Origin: JBEEOW01 sp041191405
GTDB lineage: Bacteria; Bacteroidota; Bacteroidia; Cytophagales; UBA9547
Reading direction: 5' to 3'
Length of the DNA stretch: 28,548 bases
Assembly: GCA_041191405.1 (NCBI GenBank)
Contig: JBEEOW010000040.1
Coordinates: 1-28,548, forward strand
Below, piece after piece: positions 1 to 7,187 of the stretch (its first letter is position 1; each line of letters starts with the position of its first letter). Below the pieces are notes generated by a model. It was given only the letters and a program-made list of their open reading frames with translations, had not been told where the DNA came from and did no database searches. The position numbers and the translations under genes are program-made.

Positions 1-216
1 TTCCTTTATCTTAACCCTTCAATTCCCTATCTAATTATTATTTAATCATAAAGAAATTTTAAACTTTTTTCAATTTTACCATATTATTATTTTAAAATTA
101 AGTTATTAAAAATCAGCTTTTTGTATGTACTTGTTATTAAAGAGATGAATAAAGATTAGAATTTATGAAAAATTAGGCTTAAATTTCCCATTCAGTTTGA
201 TAAAAAACACTCTGTT

Positions 217-1887
217 ATGTTGAATAAATACAGCGCTACATTAACTCAAGACATCAATCAACCAGCCTCACAGGCAATGCTTTACGGAGCAGGATTTTCT
301 GACGCAGACATGAAAAGAGCCCAAGTGGGTATTGCTAGTACAGGTTACGAAGGCAATACTTGCAACATGCACTTAAACTCTCTTGCTGCAATTGTAAAAA
401 GAGGAGTACTTGAAGCTGACCTTAAAGGTATCGTTTTCAATACAATAGGTGTTAGTGATGGTATGTCAATGGGAACTAACGGTATGCGTTATTCTTTACC
501 ATCTCGTGATATTATTGCTGATTCTATCGAAGCTATTTCGGGAGCTCACTATTATGATTCTATAGCAACTGTAGTTGGTTGTGATAAAAATATGCCAGGT
601 GCAGTTATTGCAATGGCTCGCTTAAACCGTCCATCCATTATGGTGTATGGTGGTACTATTCACTCTGGTGTTTACAAAGGAGAAAAATTAAATATTGTTT
701 CTGCGTTTGAGGCTTTAGGTAAAAAAATTACTGGTCAAATTTCAGATGAAGATTATTTAGGTGTTGTAAAAAATGCTTGTCCAGGTGCTGGTGCATGTGG
801 CGGTATGTACACTGCAAATACAATGGCGGCGGCAATTGAGGCAATGGGAATGTCATTACCATATAGCTCAACTGCAACAGCAGACAGTAAAAAGAAAGAA
901 ATTGAGTGTTTGAGTGTAGGTTACTACATGAAAAACTTATTAGAAAAAGATATCAAACCTTCTGATATTATGACTTTTAAAGCATTCCAAAATGCTATAA
1001 GAGTGATTACAGTATTAGGTGGTTCAACAAATATAGTTTTACACTTCTTAGCTATTGCAAAAGCTGTAGGTGTAAACTTAACAATGAAAGATTTCCAAGA
1101 TGTTTCTGATACCACACCTTTATTAGCAGATTTAAAACCATCAGGTAAATACATGATGGAAGATTTAGATGCAATAGGAGGGGTACAGTCTATTATGAAA
1201 ATGATGGCTGAACAAGGTATGTTACACCTTGATTGTTTGACAGTTACTGGGAAAACACTAGGCGAAAACTTGAAAGAAGCATTAGATATGCCAGCAAGTC
1301 AAGATATTATTCGTCCACTTACTAACCCAATTAAACCACAAGGTCACTTACAAATGCTTTATGGAAACATTGCAAAAGATGGTGCAGTGGCTAAAATTAC
1401 TGGTAAAGAAGGTGAATTTTTTGAAGGTCCAGCAAGAGTTTACGATTCTGAAGAGCAATTAAATGCTGGTATTCTTGCAAAAGAAGTAAAAGAAGGCGAA
1501 GTTGTAGTGATTAGATATGTTGGTCCAAAAGGTGGTCCGGGTATGCCAGAAATGTTAAAACCAACTTCATTATTAATGGGTATGGGATTAGGCGATAAAG
1601 TGGCTTTAATTACAGACGGACGTTTCTCTGGTGGTACACATGGATTCGTTATCGGACACATTTCTCCAGAAGCAATTGAAGGTGGAGAAATTGGTTTAGT
1701 AAAAGATGGTGATATTATTACAATTGATGCAGTAAATAATATTATCAAAGCAAATGTTTCAGACGAAGAATTGGCTGAACGTAAAAAAACTTGGGTAAAA
1801 CCACCTTATAGAGTAACTTCGGGAGCTTTATATAAATATATCAAAAATGTTAGCTCAGCTTCTCAAGGTTGTGTTACCGATTTGTAA
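217..1887 (+). CDS. ilvD: Dihydroxy-acid dehydratase
   Basis: Cytosolic Fe-S enzyme that dehydrates 2,3-dihydroxy-isovalerate and 2,3-dihydroxy-3-methylvalerate to the 2-oxo acids that precede valine and isoleucine. The 556 residues are the normal family length. The cluster cysteines are visible as NTCNMH (C49), GCDKNMPG (C122) and CPGAGACGG (C188/C194), and the C-terminal half has GPKGGPGMPEM and RFSGGTHGF. The ATG at 217 fits the conserved N-terminus. It is the first gene of an ilvD-ilvB-ilvN operon, with a 50-bp gap to ilvB. The 216 bp before it are very AT-rich. I see no convincing promoter pair or attenuator there. Confidence 0.97.
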   Translation: MLNKYSATLTQDINQPASQAMLYGAGFSDADMKRAQVGIASTGYEGNTCNMHLNSLAAIVKRGVLEADLKGIVFNTIGVSDGMSMGTNGMRYSLPSRDIIADSIEAISGAHYYDSIATVVGCDKNMPGAVIAMARLNRPSIMVYGGTIHSGVYKGEKLNIVSAFEALGKKITGQISDEDYLGVVKNACPGAGACGGMYTANTMAAAIEAMGMSLPYSSTATADSKKKEIECLSVGYYMKNLLEKDIKPSDIMTFKAFQNAIRVITVLGGSTNIVLHFLAIAKAVGVNLTMKDFQDVSDTTPLLADLKPSGKYMMEDLDAIGGVQSIMKMMAEQGMLHLDCLTVTGKTLGENLKEALDMPASQDIIRPLTNPIKPQGHLQMLYGNIAKDGAVAKITGKEGEFFEGPARVYDSEEQLNAGILAKEVKEGEVVVIRYVGPKGGPGMPEMLKPTSLLMGMGLGDKVALITDGRFSGGTHGFVIGHISPEAIEGGEIGLVKDGDIITIDAVNNIIKANVSDEELAERKKTWVKPPYRVTSGALYKYIKNVSSASQGCVTDL

Positions 1888-1937
1888 AATTTCTATCTAT
1901 ATTTGTGTTAAATTATTTATTTGAAATTTAGTGGCTT

Positions 1938-3698
1938 ATGAAGATCAAACTCAGAGGTGCCGACTATGTTGTAAAAATACTTGAGTTACTTGAAGTTGAC
2001 TCACTTTTTGCATACCCTGGAGGAGCTGTATTACCTATTTACGATGCACTTGCTAATGGCAATGTAAAAGATATTTTGGTAAGACATGAGCAAGCAGCTT
2101 CATTTGCTGCCAATGGATATGCAAGAGTAAAAGGTAAACCAGGTTTTTGCTTGGCAACATCTGGGCCAGGAGCTACTAACTTAGTTACTGGTATTGCTGA
2201 TGCTTTCGCTGATTCTGTGCCAATGGTTGCCATTACTGGTCAGGTAATGTTGCATTTAATTGGTACTGATGCATTTCAAGAAACTGATATAACGGGTATT
2301 TGTTTGCCAATAACAAAAAAATGCTACCTTATCAAAAATCTGGAAGCAGCAGCTGACATATTTGTTGATGCCTATGAAACAGCAATTAATGGTCGCCCCG
2401 GACCAGTTTTAATTGATATTCCAAGAAGTGTACAAGGTGAATATATAGAGTTAGATGAAAATTGGGAAGCCAATTTCAGAAAACCACAATTAAATAGAAT
2501 TTACAATGCAACTCCAGAAAATTGGGAAGCTGCCAAAGAATTAGTATCCTCAGCTAAAAAACCTTTAATTATTGCAGGTCACGGTAATTTATTATCTGAT
2601 TGCTGGCAAGAATTAAGAGATTTTGTAGCAAGAGAACAAATTCCTGCCGTTTCTACAATTTTAGGTATGGGTGCGTTGGAAAATGACAATCCATTTTATT
2701 TCTCATGGTTAGGAATGCATGGAATGAAATATGCCAATACAGCAGTTCAAGAAGCAGATGTTATTTTAGCACTTGGAATTCGTTTTGACGACCGTATTAC
2801 TGGTCGTTTAAAAGATTTTGCTCCAAATGCAAAAATTCTACATATAGATATTGATAACAGCGAGTGTAATAAAAACGTGAAAACGGAAGTATTCATTCAT
2901 GCTGACTTAAAATTAGCTTACCAAAATTTCCCTCTAACTTTAAACGAGGAAAACAAAGTAACTAGAGCTGAGTGGATTTCTTATCTTACTTCATTGAAAG
3001 ATAAATATCCATTAAAACCTGTTGATTATGATGTGTTTAACATGATAACAGCAATTGATGTATTAGACAAAATTGCACCAGATGATATGATAGTATCAAC
3101 TGATGTTGGTCAGCATCAAATGTGGTCAGGTCAGTATTTAAGTAAATTAAAACCAAATCATTTCCTTACTTCAGGAGGTTTAGGTTCAATGGGATTTGGA
3201 TTCCCAGCTGCAATGGGAGCGCAAGCTGCAGCACCAGACAAAAATGTTTGGTGTATTACAGGAGATGGTTCTTTCCAAATGAATTTACAAGAGTTAATTA
3301 CTTGTGTACAAGAGCAATGGCCAGTTAAAATATTAGTTTTAGATAATAATTATCTAGGAATGGTACGTCAATGGCAAGAGCAATTCTATTCAAGAAATTA
3401 TTCAGGAGTAGATTTACTAAATCCTAACTTTGTAAAATTAGCCGAAGCATATGGAATCGCATCAGCTGAAGCAACCAATACAGAGGAGTTAGTAGCAGCA
3501 ATCACAAAAGCAAATAGTACAAAAGGTCCATTCCTTGTACATGCAAGAGTGTTAAAAGAAGATAACGTTTTACCAATGGTTGCACCAGGTGCAAGTTTAA
3601 GTGAAACAATTTACTATCCTGCAGAAGAAGTTAAGAATTTTAAAAAGAAAAAATTGAATATACAAGATGCAATTAAACAACTGGCTGATAAAGTGTAA
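1938..3698 (+). CDS. ilvB: Acetolactate synthase large (catalytic) subunit
   Basis: Thiamine-diphosphate enzyme that condenses pyruvate with pyruvate or 2-oxobutyrate, the first common step of valine, leucine and isoleucine synthesis. The 586 residues match the family. The N-terminal TPP domain holds the catalytic glutamate (HEQAASFAANGYAR, E51). A central FAD/DHS-like domain includes LGIRFDDRITGR, and the C-terminal TPP domain has the metal motif GDGSFQMN from about residue 442 through DNNYLGMVRQWQ. Its last codons overlap the start of the small subunit gene, which suggests coupled translation. Confidence 0.97.
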   Translation: MKIKLRGADYVVKILELLEVDSLFAYPGGAVLPIYDALANGNVKDILVRHEQAASFAANGYARVKGKPGFCLATSGPGATNLVTGIADAFADSVPMVAITGQVMLHLIGTDAFQETDITGICLPITKKCYLIKNLEAAADIFVDAYETAINGRPGPVLIDIPRSVQGEYIELDENWEANFRKPQLNRIYNATPENWEAAKELVSSAKKPLIIAGHGNLLSDCWQELRDFVAREQIPAVSTILGMGALENDNPFYFSWLGMHGMKYANTAVQEADVILALGIRFDDRITGRLKDFAPNAKILHIDIDNSECNKNVKTEVFIHADLKLAYQNFPLTLNEENKVTRAEWISYLTSLKDKYPLKPVDYDVFNMITAIDVLDKIAPDDMIVSTDVGQHQMWSGQYLSKLKPNHFLTSGGLGSMGFGFPAAMGAQAAAPDKNVWCITGDGSFQMNLQELITCVQEQWPVKILVLDNNYLGMVRQWQEQFYSRNYSGVDLLNPNFVKLAEAYGIASAEATNTEELVAAITKANSTKGPFLVHARVLKEDNVLPMVAPGASLSETIYYPAEEVKNFKKKKLNIQDAIKQLADKV

Positions 3699-3897
3699 TC
3701 ACACCCCTGAAACCTTAGACCGCATCATGATGCATTTTAGGAAAAGAGGTTTGCTTGTAAATGAAATTAATTACAAGGCATTAAATGCGCAACAAGCAGA
3801 ATGTGTAGTGCTTTTTGATGAAGAAAAAGAAAATGCATCTCGAATTTATAACAATATTATGCGTACAGTAGATGTTCATAGTATTGAGATAAAGTAA
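3667..3897 (+). CDS. ilvN: Acetolactate synthase small (regulatory) subunit, single ACT domain
   Basis: Regulatory subunit that stimulates the large subunit and usually confers feedback control by branched-chain amino acids. It has only 76 residues: one ACT domain of the short IlvM/IlvN kind (NHTPETLDRIMMHFRKRGL resembles the NPETLERV core of IlvM). The ATG at 3667 lies inside ilvB and overlaps it by 32 bp in another frame. No other ATG precedes the conserved block, so this start is the best one, though a start without ATG cannot be excluded. It is followed at once by a strong terminator. Confidence 0.88.
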   Translation: MQLNNWLIKCNHTPETLDRIMMHFRKRGLLVNEINYKALNAQQAECVVLFDEEKENASRIYNNIMRTVDVHSIEIK

Positions 3898-3923
3898 AAT
3901 AACAATACCTTCACAAATAAGAG

Positions 3924-3952
3924 AGACTATCTATTTTAGGTAGTCTTTTTTT
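3924..3952 (+). terminator. Intrinsic terminator of the ilv operon
   Basis: Ten-base stem AGACTATCTA / TAGGTAGTCT (one T-G pair) with a TTT loop, followed by seven T. It lies 27 bp after the ilvN stop. Confidence 0.9.
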
Positions 3953-4016
3953 GTGCTTGAAAATGAGATAATTGAAATTATATGCTTAAATAATAGTGTT
4001 TTTTTTTGATTTAAAG

Positions 4017-4047
4017 TTTGCAAAATAAGGATAAAACACTACCTTTG
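4017..4047 (+). promoter_or_regulatory. Bacteroidota-type promoter of the tRNA gene
   Basis: TTTG at 4017-4020, then exactly 19 bp, then TACCTTTG at 4040-4047. This matches the -33/-7 consensus (TTTG, TAnnTTTG) of Bacteroidota housekeeping promoters. It lies 27 bp before the tRNA. Confidence 0.85.
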
Positions 4048-4074
4048 TAATCCCAAATGTGATGAACGTTTGAC

Positions 4075-4148
4075 GGGCCTATAGCTCAGTTGGTTAGAGC
4101 ACCTGACTCATAATCAGGTGGTCCCTGGTTCGAGCCCAGGTGGGCCCA
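4075..4148 (+). tRNA. tRNA with CAT anticodon, probably tRNA-Ile2 (lysidine type)
   Basis: A full cloverleaf can be drawn: acceptor GGGCCTA/TGGGCCC, D-stem GCTC/GAGC, anticodon stem CCTGA/TCAGG with loop CTCATAA, and T-stem CCTGG/CCAGG with loop TTCGAGC, giving 74 nt and discriminator A. The 3' CCA is not encoded (CAA follows). A CAT anticodon can belong to elongator Met or to Ile2, where C34 becomes lysidine. The C4-G69 and C5-G68 pairs, known recognition features of the lysidine synthetase TilS, favour Ile2. Its 3' end is a plausible attachment site for the integrase gene that follows. Confidence 0.93.
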
Positions 4149-4155
4149 CAATTTT

Positions 4156-4190
4156 AAAACCCTTAATTCTAACGAGTTAAGGGTTTTTTT
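4156..4190 (+). terminator. Intrinsic terminator after the tRNA
   Basis: Perfect 11-bp stem AAAACCCTTAA / TTAAGGGTTTT with a 10-nt loop, ending in a run of T. Confidence 0.88.
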
Positions 4191-4305
4191 ATGCCCTTTT
4201 TTACAATATTTAGGCATTTTTTATCGTTTTGAGGCTGATTTGGCGGTTTTCTGAAAAGTCCATTTAAATCATTCTAGGCATATTTTTTGTCAATATGATT
4301 TTAAA

Positions 4306-4329
4306 ATTGTCATCCTAATTGTCATCCTC
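4306..4329 (+). repeat. Tandem 12-bp repeat just before the integrase
   Basis: AATTGTCATCCT occurs twice back to back, 13 bp before the integrase ATG at 4343. Possible operator or integrase arm-binding site, or part of a leader. The function is inference. Confidence 0.6.
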
Positions 4330-4342
4330 AAATTACTGTATT

Positions 4343-5533
4343 ATGAAAAATACTTTGTCAGTTAAAGTAGATATTCACAAAGCTAAATTAAATTCAAAAG
4401 GTGAATGTCAAATTTACATTTACTTGAACTCAACTATTAATTCAAAACGAGTTAGAAAGCAGCTTTTTACAGGCTATAATATTTTTCCAGAATTATGGGA
4501 TTCAGTAAAAGGGCAAATTAAAAATGTAGTTGGAGCAGATATTGCAAATGCAGAAATTGCTTCAATGCTTGCAAAAATTTATAAAATAAAAGCAAAACTA
4601 GAACTTGAAAACAAAGTTTGTGACCCTGAATTAATATTAGAAATATACAATAATGAAAATCATCTAAGTGAAGCAAATGACTATTTAGTTTTTGTTAAAA
4701 AAGAATTGCATGAAAGTAGAAAAGATTATTCTTTGAATTATTATAAGGATATGTTAATGAACCTTGAAATGTTAAAAGAGTTTTGTGGTGGTAAGTTATT
4801 GTTTGAAGATATCACACCTTCTTTTCTAAACAAATACAGATATTATCTTGAACATGAAAAGAAAAATAAAACAAACAGCATTTATCAAAAATTAACTACA
4901 ATTAGAAAGTTTGTTAATGAAGCCATTAAACAAAACCTAACTAAATATTATGCCTTTAAAGACTATCAACTTAAAACTGAAAATGTTGAAAAAGAATATT
5001 TAGAATTACATGAAGTAGAAGCATTGCATAAATTATATAAAAAATCAGATACACCAGCTAGGATTAAAGTAACTCTGCATTATTTCTTATTATCTTGTTA
5101 TACAGGATTAAGACTTTCAGATATTAAACGTGTATCTAAAGAATCGATAATTAATAATTCGATTATAATGAAAACTCAAAAAACTGGTACAATGGTTAGA
5201 ATCCCCTTAAATAAAGCTTCTTTAAGTTTATTGAATTTTGATTTAGATGGTTTGGAATTATTTGAAAGAACTATCAAACAAAGTAAAAGTAGAATTACAA
5301 ATGATTTAAACGATGCACTTGAAATGGTTGGAATAAAATCCAAAAGAATCACCTTTCACTGTTCAAGACATACATTTGCAATAAACTCCTTAATACTTGG
5401 AATTCCACTAGAAGTCGTATCTAAAATTTTAGGTCACACAGACTTAACTACAACTCAAATCTACGCAAAAGTAGTAGATAGTTTAACTAACCGTGAAATG
5501 GATAAATGGAACAATATATCATTCCCTTCATAG
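4343..5533 (+). CDS. Tyrosine recombinase / integrase of the mobile element
   Basis: Site-specific recombinase of the Bacteroidota phage and transposon type, expected to integrate and excise the element. With the ATG at 4343 it has 396 residues. It shows an N-terminal arm-binding domain (about 1-70), a SAM-like core-binding domain (about 105-210) and a catalytic domain with R257 (TGLRLSDI), K277, H339xxR342 (HCSRHTF), H365 (LGHTDLTTTQIYA) and nucleophile Y374. All key residues are present. An in-frame TTG at 4319 would add 8 residues, but the ATG fits family N-termini (MKNTLSVKV). It is encoded next to the tRNA and convergent with the structural operon, whose last small gene overlaps its 3' end by 6 bp. 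Confidence 0.95.
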   Translation: MKNTLSVKVDIHKAKLNSKGECQIYIYLNSTINSKRVRKQLFTGYNIFPELWDSVKGQIKNVVGADIANAEIASMLAKIYKIKAKLELENKVCDPELILEIYNNENHLSEANDYLVFVKKELHESRKDYSLNYYKDMLMNLEMLKEFCGGKLLFEDITPSFLNKYRYYLEHEKKNKTNSIYQKLTTIRKFVNEAIKQNLTKYYAFKDYQLKTENVEKEYLELHEVEALHKLYKKSDTPARIKVTLHYFLLSCYTGLRLSDIKRVSKESIINNSIIMKTQKTGTMVRIPLNKASLSLLNFDLDGLELFERTIKQSKSRITNDLNDALEMVGIKSKRITFHCSRHTFAINSLILGIPLEVVSKILGHTDLTTTQIYAKVVDSLTNREMDKWNNISFPS

Positions 5534-5653
5534 GCTTGATTCCTTCTTCTTTTTAAAATAATCATAAAGTTGAATGCTAATCCAAATGATACCAATTAAG
5601 CTACCGATTATTTGTAAAGTAATTAGCGTTTTTGATGTGAATATATTTACCAT
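5528..5653 (-). CDS. 41-residue single-span membrane protein, last gene of the phage operon
   Basis: Reading back from the ATG at 5651-5653 gives an open frame of 41 codons ending in TGA at 5528. One hydrophobic segment (about residues 9-29, rich in I, L, G and W) is followed by a basic tail with KKKK. The start overlaps the stop of the upstream gene by 7 bp and the stop overlaps the integrase stop by 6 bp, which is typical compact phage packing. The function is unknown; it could belong to the lysis group. Confidence 0.6.
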   Translation of the reverse strand: MVNIFTSKTLITLQIIGSLIGIIWISIQLYDYFKKKKESSL

Positions 5654-6036
5654 AATAAGAGTTTTAAAGCAATTGTAGTTATTACACCCAATCCAAACCA
5701 AAGTCCTTTAGTGGGCTTTGGTTTGGATAATTTTAGATTTTCATTTTTTAAAATAATGTTAGTTGAATCTTTCAACACTAATAAACTATCTTGAAGAACA
5801 ACTTTTTTATTCAAACCTTCCTTAACCAAACTATCAGATTTAATTAACTTTTTAGCTTCAGCTGATTCCAATTTCAAGCGATTGTATTCATTGGCAATGG
5901 TATTCCAACATTGTTTTGAAACAAGCACTTTATCACCTTGAAGTGAAATTGAACTTGAATCGCATTGAGCTTTGCAAAGAGTTGATAAAGCTAACAATCC
6001 ACCTAAAGCCATTAATATTGAGATTAGTATTTTCAT
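5647..6036 (-). CDS. Spanin-like or lysis-cassette protein with signal peptide, coil and C-terminal span
   Basis: 129 residues: a hydrophobic N-terminal signal (about 1-22, ending STLCKAQC), a heptad-rich middle (about 45-100) and a C-terminal hydrophobic segment (about 110-128). The position after endolysin, holin and a membrane-anchored coil protein suggests the outer partner of a spanin pair. The sequence around the cysteine is not a standard lipobox (L at -1), so lipoprotein status is doubtful. ATG at 6036 overlaps the upstream stop (ATGA). The role is inferred from position and architecture. Confidence 0.6.
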   Translation of the reverse strand: MKILISILMALGGLLALSTLCKAQCDSSSISLQGDKVLVSKQCWNTIANEYNRLKLESAEAKKLIKSDSLVKEGLNKKVVLQDSLLVLKDSTNIILKNENLKLSKPKPTKGLWFGLGVITTIALKLLLW

Positions 6037-6368
6037 TTTGAAAACAGAGGTAAATAATCTGGTGAATCATTATGAGATAAACTAACAATGCTATCGTATC
6101 TCGACCTTAGCGTTTTGTTTTCATTGATTAAATGAAACAGGATACTGTCATTGGTTGCAATATGCTTTTGTAGAGCTTCACTTTGTTTTTGATAAAACTG
6201 AAGCTTTGCTTGTTCTTCGCTTAATTGAGGCTTTGTTTGTTTGTAATAAAAAGCTACATAAAACAATCCACCAACGATACAAATACTTGCAATTACTTTA
6301 AAACCTTCAAAGATTTGCTCTTTGAAGGATAAAGGTTTATTGTTTTCAGTTGTTTGATTTTCCATCAT
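6033..6368 (-). CDS. Inner-membrane coiled-coil protein, Rz/i-spanin-like
   Basis: About 111 residues: one N-terminal membrane span (about 22-44, VIASICIVGGLFYVAFYY) followed by a long amphipathic region with Q, E, K and L heptads. This is the architecture of inner-membrane spanins that bridge the periplasm at lysis. I prefer the ATG at 6368 to an upstream GTG at 6374. It overlaps the holin gene by 23 bp and the next gene by 4 bp. Confidence 0.6.
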   Translation of the reverse strand: MMENQTTENNKPLSFKEQIFEGFKVIASICIVGGLFYVAFYYKQTKPQLSEEQAKLQFYQKQSEALQKHIATNDSILFHLINENKTLRSRYDSIVSLSHNDSPDYLPLFSK

Positions 6369-6615
6369 CAACACTAGTTAAATCTGCAATTAATGAACCT
6401 ATATAGCCACCGAATGTACCAGCAACAGAAGCCATTTTTCCTATCTCTACAACCAAAGGATATAATTGATCTTGAATTGCAAAAATGGCTACACCAAGAG
6501 CTAAATGAGTGGCTGCTACTGCCTTCAATTTCTTGCTTAGATTTGCAAAAAAGGCTGGACTTGGTTTTGATAACCTTCGTCTGAATTCACATATAAATCT
6601 TAAATTTCTTCTCAT
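6346..6615 (-). CDS. Holin-like protein
   Basis: 89 residues. The start is basic, then comes a KPSPAFFANLSKKLKAV block followed by two hydrophobic segments (about 33-50 and 60-80). Bacteroidota phages often have small holins with a KPTPxFFKKLR-like motif next to an M15 peptidase gene, and this protein matches that pattern and position. Predicted role: membrane pore that releases the endolysin. Confidence 0.7.
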   Translation of the reverse strand: MRRNLRFICEFRRRLSKPSPAFFANLSKKLKAVAATHLALGVAIFAIQDQLYPLVVEIGKMASVAGTFGGYIGSLIADLTSVDDGKSNN

Positions 6616-6625
6616 TTTTTGTTAA

Positions 6626-7162
6626 TTAAAGTCTAGTGTAAACTGTAGTATAAATTGGATTTCCAGCTTTGTCTTTTAACAAATTGCCTTTTGCATCTTT
6701 CTTTTGAACTTTGGTAGCAATCTTAATTACCTTTTCATTTTCTCTACCTTTAACCAATCCATAATGAACCCAACTTGGATTTCCATTAGGGTAACTAGTA
6801 CCAAATTCCCATATCAATTCTGTAAAAGGTAGATTGTCTTTGATGTAATCAAAAATTATTTTATTGGTAATGCCTGAACCGTCAACAGCATCAATGTCAA
6901 TAGCTTCACCATTCAAATGCAAACTTGTTTTTGAAGCTCCAGATGTAAGGCTATTCACCTTTTTGCCTCTAAACATGCAAGTGATATACAAGAACTTTAT
7001 CAAGCCTTTTTTTACCTTCAATATCATAGCTTCATACAGAATATCAAAGTATGAACCCAAGTATTTCATGTTTGATAGTTGGATTTCATTGGGTGTATTA
7101 TCAACTCCATGTTTGTTGTATGTACCTTGCTGATAAGTAATGTGTTTACTTATGTTTTCCAT
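6626..7162 (-). CDS. M15-family peptidase, phage endolysin
   Basis: 178 residues from the ATG at 7162. A longer frame reaching 7372 overlaps the spike gene and its extra 70 residues are a shadow. The zinc peptidase motifs are SLHLNGEAIDIDA (HxxGxAxD) in the middle and PSWVHYGLV (second His) near the C-terminus, as in M15 D-Ala-D-Ala carboxypeptidase-like lysins. It probably cuts peptide cross-links in peptidoglycan at lysis. It sits 25 bp after the spike gene and 10 bp before the holin gene. Confidence 0.88.
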   Translation of the reverse strand: MENISKHITYQQGTYNKHGVDNTPNEIQLSNMKYLGSYFDILYEAMILKVKKGLIKFLYITCMFRGKKVNSLTSGASKTSLHLNGEAIDIDAVDGSGITNKIIFDYIKDNLPFTELIWEFGTSYPNGNPSWVHYGLVKGRENEKVIKIATKVQKKDAKGNLLKDKAGNPIYTTVYTRL

Positions 7163-7187
7163 AGTTATTCTTGATTTGAGGTTTGAA

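Noticed and set aside
1..216. Attenuator or riboswitch before ilvD.
   Set aside because: I find no leader peptide rich in Ile/Leu/Val, no strong hairpin with a T-run and no known riboswitch core; the stretch is simply very AT-rich.
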